Origin: Streptococcus oralis | GTDB lineage: Bacteria; Bacillota; Bacilli; Lactobacillales; Streptococcaceae | Assembly: GCF_016127915.1 (NCBI RefSeq) | Contig: NZ_CP066059.1 | Coordinates: 1,136,001 to 1,200,000 of the forward strand | Length of the DNA stretch: 64,000 nucleotides | Direction of reading: 5' to 3' | Shown here: positions 8,585-16,896 of the stretch, piece after piece | Layout: each line of letters opens with the position of its first letter | Position numbering within the stretch: the stretch's first letter is position 1 | Program-made: the position numbers and the translations under genes | Notes under the pieces: generated by a model | Database searches by the model: none | Told to the model about the DNA's origin: nothing | Seen by the model: only the letters and a program-made list of their open reading frames with translations

Positions 8585-9706
8585 ATGACGTTTTTAAAAT
8601 CAGGAGTTAAGAAGAGTAGATGTACTCAGTTGAGTGTAGGGCTGGCTACTTTGTTTGTTACAAGTACCTTTTTGTTGGGTGGGGAATTGGCTCATGCCGC
8701 CAGTGTAGCGCGTGGAGATGATTATCCGCTTCACTACAAAAATGGTAGTGTTGAAATCGATCAGTGGCGGATGTATTCTCGCCAGTGTACCTCTTTTGCG
8801 GCCTTTCGTTTGAGTAGTGTAAATGGCTTTGAGATTCCTCCTGCCTATGGAAATGCAAATGAATGGGGACATCGTGCAAGGCGAGAAGGCTACCGTGTGG
8901 ATACTAAGCCAGAAGTTGGGGCTATTGCTTGGTCGACAGAAGGTTATTATGGGCACGTGGCCTGGGTATCAAATGTATCAGGGGATACGATTGAGATTGA
9001 AGAGTATAACTATGGGGTTCGAGAAAAGTATAACCGTCGAAAAGTCAAGGCTAGTTCGATGACAGGTTTTATTCATTTCAGGGATTTATCTACTAGTCAT
9101 AGTGCAGGTGAGAATGCTCGTAGCTCAGAGCTTCCGTCTAGTGGGACAATAGTATTCACGGGGAAATCGCCTATTATGGACCAACCGTCAAGTACAGGAC
9201 AGGTTATTAACTACTATTATGCTGGTGAGAGTGTAAGCTATGACCAGGTTATTGAAAAGGACGGTTATAAGTGGCTCGGTTATCTATCCTACAGTGGTGC
9301 TAGAAGATATGTGCAGTATACAAAGTTAAGCAATACAGAGAAAGGCTGGAAAAAAGAAGGAGGGAGTTGGTATTACCGAGAGAATGGTAAGCTGGCGACA
9401 GGATGGAAAAAAGTTAATGGCAATTGGTATCATTTAAAAGAGAATGGGGCCATGTCAACTGGCTGGATTAAGGATGACTCTCACTGGTATTATCTAAAGG
9501 CTTCAGGTGAGATGCAGACGGGCTGGCTTAAAGATAAGGGAACTTGGTATTACTTAGAGGAATCTGGCCGGATGAAAGCTAGTCAATGGTTCCAAGTCTC
9601 GGGTAAACATTACTATGTCGATGCTTCGGGAGCCTTAGCTGTTAATACGATTATTGATGGCTACAGACTAGACAGTGATGGGGTAAGGATAGGAAGTGTT
9701 TCTTAA
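8585..9706 (+). CDS. cbpD: CbpD-type choline-binding murein hydrolase
   Basis: Secreted fratricin, a competence-induced peptidoglycan hydrolase that attacks choline-decorated sister cells. 373 residues: signal peptide to about residue 38 (ELAHAAS), CHAP domain about 40-165 with catalytic Cys68 (RQCTSFA) and His124 (YYGHVAWV), one SH3b-like domain about 185-245, then choline-binding repeats (GWKKEGGSWYY, GWIKDDSHWYYL and others) to about 350. From memory, pneumococcal CbpD has about 448 residues and two SH3b domains, so this is a shorter allele. ATG 8585 is chosen because ATG 8581 is out of frame. Confidence 0.88.
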   Translation: MTFLKSGVKKSRCTQLSVGLATLFVTSTFLLGGELAHAASVARGDDYPLHYKNGSVEIDQWRMYSRQCTSFAAFRLSSVNGFEIPPAYGNANEWGHRARREGYRVDTKPEVGAIAWSTEGYYGHVAWVSNVSGDTIEIEEYNYGVREKYNRRKVKASSMTGFIHFRDLSTSHSAGENARSSELPSSGTIVFTGKSPIMDQPSSTGQVINYYYAGESVSYDQVIEKDGYKWLGYLSYSGARRYVQYTKLSNTEKGWKKEGGSWYYRENGKLATGWKKVNGNWYHLKENGAMSTGWIKDDSHWYYLKASGEMQTGWLKDKGTWYYLEESGRMKASQWFQVSGKHYYVDASGALAVNTIIDGYRLDSDGVRIGSVS

Positions 9707-9762
9707 ACATCATACAGACTTCCTTCTTGTTCATAAAATTTTAAAATGGATATCGAATTAGT

Positions 9763-9791
9763 TGACGTTCTTTAAATAGTATAATATAATA
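9763..9791 (+). promoter_or_regulatory. Strong sigma-A promoter for the 995-residue surface protein
   Basis: TTGACG (9763-9768), 17-bp spacer, TATAAT (9786-9791). The ribosome-binding site AAAAGGGG lies shortly before ATG 9823. Confidence 0.8.
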
Positions 9792-9822
9792 ACATTAAAA
9801 ACTATAAAAGGGGCTTTGTCTA

Positions 9823-12810
9823 ATGGACAAGAAGAAAGTTATTTTAACAAGTTTAGCAAGTGCAGCTGTATTGGGTGCTAGTGTACTCGTTTCACAGCCT
9901 TCAGTAGTTAAGGCAGATGAAGGGAAAGCAGAAGAGCAGGCAGTTGCTCCTGCACAACCACAAGCTGGAACAGAAGGGGAGAGCGGTGCTCAAACTGAAA
10001 AGGGATCAGAAAACGCTAGTCCAGCTAATCCTGGTGCGACAAATCCAGTTAAGATGACCAAAGAAGAGTTGATGAAGGCTTTGGATGAACTTGAGGAACA
10101 GGCTATTAGTGATATTAAGGATAAGGAAGCGATTGAGGACAAAGAAGATGCAGCTGAAGCTGTGAAGGAATATATCGGTAAGATGTATATTTCAGATACT
10201 CTTGAGTCTGGAGAGCTTAGCTTAGATAATATCATCGCTGAATTGCCAGAAGGTGCAGAAGATAAGGCTGTGGTAACAGGTCCTGAAGTTCAAACTAATA
10301 AAAAATTATCTACTGAGGAGAAGGCTCTACTAGACCAGGCTGAAAAAGATGCCAAAGAACAAGTGTCTCAAGCGACGGATGCTCTAGTTCAAGCCCTAGA
10401 ATCTCTTGAAAATGCTGTAATTGAAGATATTAAAAAAGACGCTTCAATCACCAATAAAGAAGCGGCTATCAAAGAAGCCAAAGAAGAGATTGGTAAAGAA
10501 GATCTTTTGAAGGCTATCGCAGATGAGGATTTGGAGATTGGTGATGTTATTGTAGATTGGCCAGCAGATACGAGCGAGCACAAAACGGCAGCTGAACATG
10601 TATCAGAATTCACAGATGAAGACCAAGCTAAGCTAGACGAAGCTGATAAAGAGGCTCAGGTTGAGGCTGCTAAAGTTCGCTCAGATTTAATCGCTACCCT
10701 AGAGAAAATTGAAAAATCAACCATCGACGACATCAACAAAGATGCCACTATCACTGATAAGGAAGCGGCGATTAAGGCAGCTAAAGAAGTGATTGGCAAG
10801 GACGGCATCTTGAAAGCTATCGAGGAAGGCGATATCGAAGCGTCCGACTTGTTAGATGATTTCTTAGCAGAAGACAGTGACCAGGTGACACCAGCCGAAG
10901 CGACGCGCCAAGAAGATTTCTCAAGTCAAGACCAAGCTAAACTGGCTGCAGCGGACAAGGAAGCAGCTGAGGAAGCCAAGAAAGAGGAAGAAGCTAAGCA
11001 AGCTGCGGAAGAAAAAGCTCACAGCGAATTGTTGACAACTCTTGAAGGTATCGAAAAATCAACCATCGACGACATCACCAAGGATGCCACTATCACTGAT
11101 AAGGAAGCAGCGATTAAGGCGGCTAAAGAAGTGATTGGCAAGGACGGCATCTTGAAAGCTATCGAAGATGGAGATATTGAAGCATCTGACTTGTTAGATG
11201 ATTTCTTGGCAGAAGACAGTGAACAAGTAATACCGGCCGAAGCGAAGAGCCAATCTCAACTTTCAAGCCAAGACCAAGCAAAACTCGCTACAGCTGACAA
11301 GGAAGCAGCGGAAGAAGCAGCAAAAGTTCGCTCAGATTTAATCGCTACCTTAGAAAAAATTGAAAAATCAACCATTGACGACATCAACAAAGTTGCTACT
11401 ATCACTGATAAGGAAGCAGCTATTAAGGCAGCTAAAGAAGTGATTGGTAAGGATGCTATCTTGAAAGCCATTGAAGATGGAGATATTGAAGCGTCCGACT
11501 TGTTGGCAGATTTCTTGGCAGAAGACAGTGAACAAGTAACACCGGCCGAAGCGATGAGCCAAGAAGATTTCTCAAGCCAAGACCAAGCCAAGCTAACTGC
11601 AGCGGACAAGGAAGCGGCGGAAGAAGCAGCAAAAGTTCGCTCAGATTTAATCGCTACCCTAGAAAAAATTGAAAAATCAACCATCGATGACATCAACAAA
11701 GATGCCACTATCACTGATAAGGAAGCGGCGATTAAGGCAGCTAAAGAAGTGATTGGCAAGGATGCTATCTTGAAAGCTATCGAAGATGGAGATATTGAAG
11801 CGTCCGACTTGTTAGATGATTTCTTGGCAGAAGACAGTGACCAGGTGACACCAGCCGAAGCGAAGAGCCAAGAAGATTTCTCAAGTCAAGATCAAGCTAA
11901 ACTCACTGCAGCTGACAAGGAAGCGGCGGAAGAAAATAGTAATGCGAAAAAACTTGAGCTAAGTAAATTAGAAGAGCAAGTTGCTAAGATTAAAGCGCAA
12001 TTATCAAGTTTACAAGTTTCTGGTGACAAGAATAGTCAAGTCAAAGACTTGCAACAAGCTTTAGTAGACTATGAGAATGCTATTAAGTCTCTAAGTAGTG
12101 TCATGTCGGCTGTTCTTGAAATTGAAGACTTTAAAGGTGGGGTGAACGCAGTAGAAGCTGCAACTGCAGAGTTGCCAGAATACAACAAAGGTGCAAATGC
12201 GGTAGAAGCTGCTGTAAATGAACTCCCAGTCTATGCAGAAAGTGGTGCTCCATCCGTAGCGAATGTCCCAGCTTATGGCGAAAGTGGTACTCCGACGGTG
12301 GCTAATATTCCAGCTTATGGCGAAAGCGGAGCTCCATCCGTAGCGAATGTTCCAGCTTACGGAGAAAGCGGTACACCAATAGTAAACAATACTCTGCCTT
12401 ATGCAGAAAGTGGCGCCCCAGCCGTAGTGAATGTTCCAGCTTACGGAGAAAGCGGTACACCAATAGTAAACAATGCTCTTCCTTATGGAGAAAGTGGTGC
12501 CCCAGCCCTAGCAAATGTTCCAGTTTATGCAGAAAGTGGTGCCCCAGCAGTGGCCAATATTCCAGCCTATGCTGAAAAGATTGAACCTGCAGTAAATGAA
12601 GTTCCAGAATACACTGGCAGTGTAGCTCCTTTGGCTACAAACCCTACTCTTGGAACAGAACAAGATCGTACCTACAAAGCGCCTGCAGCAACGGATGAGC
12701 AACTCCTTCCAAATACAGGAAGCCAAGATGCTTCAGCAATCGCATCGCTAGGATTTGTTGGTCTCCTTCTTGGTTTGCTACCATTTGCAAAGAGAAAATT
12801 AAACAAATAA
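9823..12810 (+). CDS. LPXTG cell-wall-anchored repeat protein, function unknown
   Basis: 995 residues. Signal peptide to about residue 32 (VVKADEG), then an acidic, alanine/glutamate-rich region. Six related helical modules follow: two diverged copies, then four close copies of about 103 residues (TLEKIEKSTIDD, DKEAAIKAAKEVIGKD, DIEASDLLDDFLAED). Next is a predicted coiled coil (about 707-760) and 8-10 copies of a roughly 14-residue repeat (YAESGAPSVANVP / YGESGTPIVNN). The C-terminus is a sortase A signal, LPNTG, hydrophobic stretch, KRKLNK. I do not recognise an adhesin domain. The short repeats resemble a wall-spanning stalk; the helical modules may be the ligand-binding part (inference). 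Confidence 0.9.
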   Translation: MDKKKVILTSLASAAVLGASVLVSQPSVVKADEGKAEEQAVAPAQPQAGTEGESGAQTEKGSENASPANPGATNPVKMTKEELMKALDELEEQAISDIKDKEAIEDKEDAAEAVKEYIGKMYISDTLESGELSLDNIIAELPEGAEDKAVVTGPEVQTNKKLSTEEKALLDQAEKDAKEQVSQATDALVQALESLENAVIEDIKKDASITNKEAAIKEAKEEIGKEDLLKAIADEDLEIGDVIVDWPADTSEHKTAAEHVSEFTDEDQAKLDEADKEAQVEAAKVRSDLIATLEKIEKSTIDDINKDATITDKEAAIKAAKEVIGKDGILKAIEEGDIEASDLLDDFLAEDSDQVTPAEATRQEDFSSQDQAKLAAADKEAAEEAKKEEEAKQAAEEKAHSELLTTLEGIEKSTIDDITKDATITDKEAAIKAAKEVIGKDGILKAIEDGDIEASDLLDDFLAEDSEQVIPAEAKSQSQLSSQDQAKLATADKEAAEEAAKVRSDLIATLEKIEKSTIDDINKVATITDKEAAIKAAKEVIGKDAILKAIEDGDIEASDLLADFLAEDSEQVTPAEAMSQEDFSSQDQAKLTAADKEAAEEAAKVRSDLIATLEKIEKSTIDDINKDATITDKEAAIKAAKEVIGKDAILKAIEDGDIEASDLLDDFLAEDSDQVTPAEAKSQEDFSSQDQAKLTAADKEAAEENSNAKKLELSKLEEQVAKIKAQLSSLQVSGDKNSQVKDLQQALVDYENAIKSLSSVMSAVLEIEDFKGGVNAVEAATAELPEYNKGANAVEAAVNELPVYAESGAPSVANVPAYGESGTPTVANIPAYGESGAPSVANVPAYGESGTPIVNNTLPYAESGAPAVVNVPAYGESGTPIVNNALPYGESGAPALANVPVYAESGAPAVANIPAYAEKIEPAVNEVPEYTGSVAPLATNPTLGTEQDRTYKAPAATDEQLLPNTGSQDASAIASLGFVGLLLGLLPFAKRKLNK
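10675..11934 (+). repeat. Four tandem copies of a 309-nt module inside the surface protein gene
   Basis: Copies begin at about 10675, 11017, 11326 and 11635. Spacing is exactly 309 nt between copies 2-3 and 3-4, and 342 nt between 1-2 because of an 11-codon insertion rich in Lys/Glu/Ala. Long stretches are near identical at DNA level, so copy number could change by recombination. Confidence 0.85.
12224..12610 (+). repeat. Short tandem repeat (about 42 nt) encoding a YxESGxP stalk
   Basis: Eight to ten imperfect copies encoding about 14 residues each, alternating Tyr-Ala/Gly-Glu-Ser-Gly-Ala/Thr-Pro. Some neighbouring copies are identical over 30 nt or more (for example around 12350 and 12430). 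Confidence 0.8.
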
Positions 12811-12826
12811 ATCGCATGAAATCAAT

Positions 12827-12861
12827 AAAAGAAAAGGATTTGAATAGTCCTTTTCTTTTTT
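12827..12861 (+). terminator. Terminator of the surface protein gene
   Basis: AAAAGAAAAGGA (12827-12838) pairs with TCCTTTTCTTTT (12848-12859), 9-nt loop, T-rich tail. Confidence 0.85.
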
Positions 12862-12927
12862 ATGGTGAAATAGGGACAAGTCCACGTTTTTCAGCTCTTT
12901 CCGATGGTATTTTTCCTTGCTTTCCTT

Positions 12928-12933
12928 TATAAT
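12928..12933 (+). promoter_or_regulatory. polA -10 box placed 6 nt before the start codon
   Basis: Perfect TATAAT. With a usual 6-7 nt gap to the start point, transcription would begin at or within 1-2 nt of the polA ATG at 12940, giving a leaderless mRNA. The -35 region is poor. Confidence 0.5.
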
Positions 12934-12939
12934 GGGTGT

Positions 12940-15573
12940 ATGGACAAGAAAAAATTATTATTAATTGATGGATCTTCTGTTGCTTTTCGAGCTTTTTTTG
13001 CGCTCTATCAGCAGTTGGATCGTTTTAAAAATGCTAATGGCCTTCATACCAATGCAATCTATGGCTTTCAACTCATGTTGAATCATGTCTTAGAGCGGGT
13101 TGACCCCAGTCATGTTTTGGTAGCCTTTGATGCTGGTAAGACGACTTTTCGAACAGAGATGTATGCAGACTACAAGGGTGGCCGTGCTAAAACTCCAGAT
13201 GAGTTTCGTGAGCAATTTCCCTTCATTCGTGAGTTGTTAGACCATCTTGGGATTCGCCATTATGAGTTGGCCCAGTATGAAGCGGATGATATCATCGGAA
13301 CTCTTGGTCGCTTGGCTGAAAATGAATCTTTTGATGTAACAATCGTTAGCGGAGACAAGGACTTGATCCAGTTGACGGATGAGCATACGGTGGTCGAGAT
13401 TTCCAAGAAAGGTGTGGCTGAGTTTGAGGCCTTTACACCAGACTATCTCATGGAAAAAATGGGCCTCACACCGGCTCAGTTTATCGATCTTAAGGCTCTT
13501 ATGGGAGATAAGTCTGATAATATCCCTGGCGTCACTAAGATTGGTGAAAAGACGGGTATCAAACTCTTGCTAGAACACGGTTCGCTAGAGGGTATTTATG
13601 AAAATATCGACAGGATGAAGGCTTCTAAGATGAAGGAAAATCTCATCAATGACAAGGAACAAGCCTTTTTGTCTAAAACCTTGGCGACTATTGAGACAAA
13701 TGCACCGATTGAGATTGGCCTTGATAATTTGGTCTATAACGGCCCAGATGTGGAAAATCTCGGGAAATTCTACGATGAGATGGGCTTCAAACAGCTTAAA
13801 CAAGCTTTAAATGTGTCATCGACGGATGCGCCTGAAAGCTTGGATTTCGCCATCGTTGACCAAGTCAGTCAAGATATGTTGAGTGACGACTCTATCTTCC
13901 ACTTTGAACTCTTTGGTGAAAATTACCATACAGATGATTTGGTTGGTTTTGCCTGGTCCTGTGGGGATAAACTTTACGCCACAGATAAACTTGAGCTCTT
14001 GCAGGAGCCGATTTTCAAGGAATTTTTAGAAAAAACACCTCTGAAAGTGTATGACTTTAAGAAAGCGAAGGTTCTTTTAAATCGCTTGGGTTTGAACCTC
14101 CAGGCACCTGCTTTTGACAGTCGCTTGGCAAAATACTTACTCTCAACAGTCGAGAACAATGAAATCTCAACCATTGCGAATCTCTATGGCCAGACTTACT
14201 TGGTCGATGATGAGACTTTCTACGGTAAGGGTGTCAAGAAAGCTATCCCTGAGAGAGAGAAATTCTTGGAGCACTTGGCTCGCAAGGTTGCTGTATTGGT
14301 TGAGACTGAGCCTGTTTTACTTGAAAAACTCAGTGAACATGGACAATTAGACCTTCTCTATGACATGGAGCAACCTCTGGCTTTTGTCCTTGCTAAGATG
14401 GAAATTGCTGGGATCAAGGTCAAAAAAGAAACCCTACTTGAGATGCAGGCTGAAAATGAGGTCGTCATTGAGCAACTCACTCAAGAGATTTATGAGCTAG
14501 CTGGTGAGGAGTTTAATATCAACTCCCCTAAGCAGTTGGGCGTGCTTCTCTTTGAAAAACTGGGTCTTCCTCTAGAATACACTAAGAAAACCAAAACAGG
14601 TTACTCGACAGCCGTGGATGTGCTAGAGCGACTAGCTCCTATTGCTCCGATTGTTAAAAAAATTCTAGACTACCGTCAGATTGCTAAGATTCAATCTACC
14701 TATGTGATTGGTTTGCAGGACTGGATTTTGGATGATGGCAAGATCCACACGCGCTACGTGCAGGATTTGACTCAGACCGGACGTCTGTCTAGTGTAGATC
14801 CAAACTTGCAAAATATCCCTGTTCGTTTGGAACAAGGCCGTCTCATTCGTAAGGCCTTTGTACCTGAATGGGAGGATAGTGTTCTTCTTAGCTCGGATTA
14901 TTCGCAGATTGAGTTGCGCGTTTTGGCTCATATTTCTAAGGATGAGCACTTGATTAAGGCCTTCCAAGAGGGAGCAGACATCCATACCTCGACAGCCATG
15001 CGGGTCTTTGGAATTGAACGCCCTGAGGATGTAACTCCAAACGACCGTCGCAATGCCAAGGCTGTCAACTTTGGAGTGGTCTACGGAATTTCAGATTTTG
15101 GTTTATCGAATAATCTGGGCATCAGCCGTAAAGAGGCTAAGGCTTACATTGATACCTACTTTGAACGCTTCCCAGGGATCAAAAACTACATGGATGAAGT
15201 GGTACGTGAGGCGCGTGATAAGGGTTATGTAGAGACTCTCTTCAAACGTCGTCGTGAGTTGCCAGATATTAATTCGCGCAACTTCAACATTCGTGGTTTT
15301 GCAGAGCGGACGGCCATCAACTCTCCTATTCAGGGTTCGGCAGCAGATATCCTTAAGATTGCTATGATCCAGCTAGACAAGGCTCTAGTTGAAGGTGGTT
15401 ATCAGACCAAGATGCTGTTGCAAGTGCACGATGAAATCGTCCTTGAGGTTCCGAAATCGGAACTAGCAGCCGTTAAAGATCTAGTGAAACAAACCATGGA
15501 AGAAGCTATCCAGCTCAGTGTTCCCCTTATCGCAGATGAGAATGAAGGAGCAACCTGGTACGAGGCTAAATAA
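12940..15573 (+). CDS. polA: DNA polymerase I
   Basis: 877 residues, family A polymerase for repair and Okazaki fragment maturation. The N-terminal 5' nuclease domain (LLLIDGSSVAFRAFFA, YEADDIIGTL, MGDKSDNIPGV) is followed by a 3'-5' exonuclease-like domain that lacks the usual acidic DxE start and is probably inactive, and by the polymerase domain with SSDYSQIELRVLAH, the O-helix region RRNAKAVNFGVVYGIS and LLQVHDEIVLEVP. The frame opens 12 codons earlier, but MDKKKLLLIDG at 12940 is the standard N-terminus. No clear ribosome-binding site precedes it. Confidence 0.96.
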   Translation: MDKKKLLLIDGSSVAFRAFFALYQQLDRFKNANGLHTNAIYGFQLMLNHVLERVDPSHVLVAFDAGKTTFRTEMYADYKGGRAKTPDEFREQFPFIRELLDHLGIRHYELAQYEADDIIGTLGRLAENESFDVTIVSGDKDLIQLTDEHTVVEISKKGVAEFEAFTPDYLMEKMGLTPAQFIDLKALMGDKSDNIPGVTKIGEKTGIKLLLEHGSLEGIYENIDRMKASKMKENLINDKEQAFLSKTLATIETNAPIEIGLDNLVYNGPDVENLGKFYDEMGFKQLKQALNVSSTDAPESLDFAIVDQVSQDMLSDDSIFHFELFGENYHTDDLVGFAWSCGDKLYATDKLELLQEPIFKEFLEKTPLKVYDFKKAKVLLNRLGLNLQAPAFDSRLAKYLLSTVENNEISTIANLYGQTYLVDDETFYGKGVKKAIPEREKFLEHLARKVAVLVETEPVLLEKLSEHGQLDLLYDMEQPLAFVLAKMEIAGIKVKKETLLEMQAENEVVIEQLTQEIYELAGEEFNINSPKQLGVLLFEKLGLPLEYTKKTKTGYSTAVDVLERLAPIAPIVKKILDYRQIAKIQSTYVIGLQDWILDDGKIHTRYVQDLTQTGRLSSVDPNLQNIPVRLEQGRLIRKAFVPEWEDSVLLSSDYSQIELRVLAHISKDEHLIKAFQEGADIHTSTAMRVFGIERPEDVTPNDRRNAKAVNFGVVYGISDFGLSNNLGISRKEAKAYIDTYFERFPGIKNYMDEVVREARDKGYVETLFKRRRELPDINSRNFNIRGFAERTAINSPIQGSAADILKIAMIQLDKALVEGGYQTKMLLQVHDEIVLEVPKSELAAVKDLVKQTMEEAIQLSVPLIADENEGATWYEAK

Positions 15574-15585
15574 GAAAGCTATGAT

Positions 15586-15618
15586 AGAGTTTGAAGCATT
15601 TATCTTCAAACTCTTTTT
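15586..15618 (+). terminator. Terminator of polA
   Basis: AGAGTTTGAAG (15586-15596) pairs with CTTCAAACTCT (15604-15614), followed by TTTT. Confidence 0.85.
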
Positions 15619-15642
15619 CAAGATTTTCTGTAAGCAGTTTCC

Positions 15643-15684
15643 TTGACATCTTACTTGTTTTGCGCTATCATATGTCCATATAAT
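15643..15684 (+). promoter_or_regulatory. Promoter region of the thiamine-precursor operon
   Basis: TTGACA (15643-15648) and TATCAT (15666-15671) at 17 bp; an alternative TTGTTT (15655-15660) and TATAAT (15679-15684) at 18 bp. Either places the start just before the riboswitch. Confidence 0.55.
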
Positions 15685-15687
15685 ATA

Positions 15688-15775
<88 letters not shown>

Positions 15776-15784
15776 GAATTCTGA

Positions 15785-15815
15785 CCTTTTCCATATATGG
15801 AAGGGGTTTTCTTTT
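15785..15815 (+). terminator. Riboswitch-controlled terminator
   Basis: CCTTTTCCATA pairs with TATGGAAGGGG (15785-15806, two G-T wobbles), then TTTTCTTTTT. This is the expression platform of the TPP riboswitch. Confidence 0.85.
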
Positions 15816-15848
15816 TATCAAAAGGAAACCTGAGAAAAGGAGGTTTTT

Positions 15849-16139
15849 ATGAAAGCAAGCATTGCCTTGCAAGTCTTGCCCCTATCGCAGGGGGTTAACC
15901 GAGTCGCTATTATCGATCAGGTGATTGCTTATCTGCAAGCTCAGTCCGTGACCATGGTGGTGACACCCTTTGAAACGGTCTTGGAAGGGGAGTTGGATGA
16001 ACTTATGCGCATTCTCAAAGAAGCGCTAGAAGTGGCAGGGCAGGAAGCAGATAATGTCTTTGCCAATGTCAAAATAAATGTAGGAGAGATTTTGAGCATT
16101 GATGAGAAACTTGAAAAGTATACTGAGACGACACATTAG
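15849..16139 (+). CDS. Thiamine-binding domain protein (YqgV/DUF77 family)
   Basis: 96 residues, matching the small MTH1187/YqgV family (PF01910), ferredoxin-like proteins that bind thiamine or a precursor. Features seen are the opening MKASIALQVLPLSQG and the internal VTPFETVLEGELDELM, conserved in the family. It is the first gene after the TPP riboswitch, has AAGGAGG 5 nt before the start, and overlaps the permease gene by 38 nt. It may act as a cytoplasmic binding or sensing partner for the transported precursor (inference). Confidence 0.8.
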   Translation: MKASIALQVLPLSQGVNRVAIIDQVIAYLQAQSVTMVVTPFETVLEGELDELMRILKEALEVAGQEADNVFANVKINVGEILSIDEKLEKYTETTH

Positions 16140-16860
16140 TCTATTGGGTTTTCTAGGAGTCTTGTCAATCTGGCAGTTAGCAGGAATATTCAAACTTTTA
16201 CCCAAGTTTATCCTACCAACTCCTTTTGAAATTCTCCAGGCCTTTGCTCGTGACAGAGAATTTCTCTGGCACCATAGCTGGGCGACCTTGAGAGTGGCTT
16301 TACTAGGTCTAGTCTTGGGAGTCTTGATTGCCTGTCTCATGGCGGTGCTTATGGACAGTCTGACTTGGCTCAATGATTTGATCTACCCTATGATGGTGGT
16401 TGTCCAGACCATTCCGACTATTGCTATAGCTCCTATCCTAGTCTTGTGGCTAGGATATGGGATTTTGCCCAAGATTGTCTTGATTATCCTGACGACAACC
16501 TTCCCTATCATCGTCAGCATTTTGGATGGTTTTAGGCATTGTGACAAGGATATGCTGACCTTGTTTAGTCTGATGCGAGCCAATCCTTGGCAAATCCTGT
16601 GGCATTTTAAAATCCCGGTCAGCCTGCCTTACTTTTATGCAGGTCTGAGGGTCAGTGTCTCCTACGCCTTTATCACAACAGTGGTATCTGAGTGGTTGGG
16701 AGGTTTTGAAGGACTAGGTGTTTATATGATTCAGTCTAAAAAACTGTTTCAGTATGATACCATGTTTGCCATTATTATTCTGGTGTCGATTATCAGCCTT
16801 TTGGGTATGAAGCTGGTCGATATCAGCGAAAAACATGTGATTAAATGGAAACGTTCATAG
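16102..16860 (+). CDS. ABC transporter permease for thiamine precursor (ThiX-like)
   Basis: About 252 residues, with six predicted membrane segments and the EAA-type loop typical of the NMT1/TauC-like permease family (MRANPWQILWHFKIPVSLP). It belongs with the substrate-binding and ATPase genes downstream as a ThiXYZ-like importer for hydroxymethylpyrimidine or its amino analogue. ATG 16102 is taken because the preceding TTG 16099 has no better support; the overlap with the previous gene suggests coupling. Confidence 0.88.
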   Translation: MRNLKSILRRHISLLGFLGVLSIWQLAGIFKLLPKFILPTPFEILQAFARDREFLWHHSWATLRVALLGLVLGVLIACLMAVLMDSLTWLNDLIYPMMVVVQTIPTIAIAPILVLWLGYGILPKIVLIILTTTFPIIVSILDGFRHCDKDMLTLFSLMRANPWQILWHFKIPVSLPYFYAGLRVSVSYAFITTVVSEWLGGFEGLGVYMIQSKKLFQYDTMFAIIILVSIISLLGMKLVDISEKHVIKWKRS

Positions 16861-16896
16861 AATAAGAATGTTTCAAAAAAGAAAAGAGGAAATAAA

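Noticed and set aside
11256..11759. Long minus-strand ORF of 167 codons in the repeat region of the surface protein gene
   Set aside because: It is a mirror of the low-complexity repeats (Ser/Ala-rich translation), has no ribosome-binding site and recurs with the repeat period.
12224..12610. Possible CRISPR array because of regular 42-nt units
   Set aside because: The units are in frame, translate to a coherent YxESGxP repeat, and lack unique spacers.
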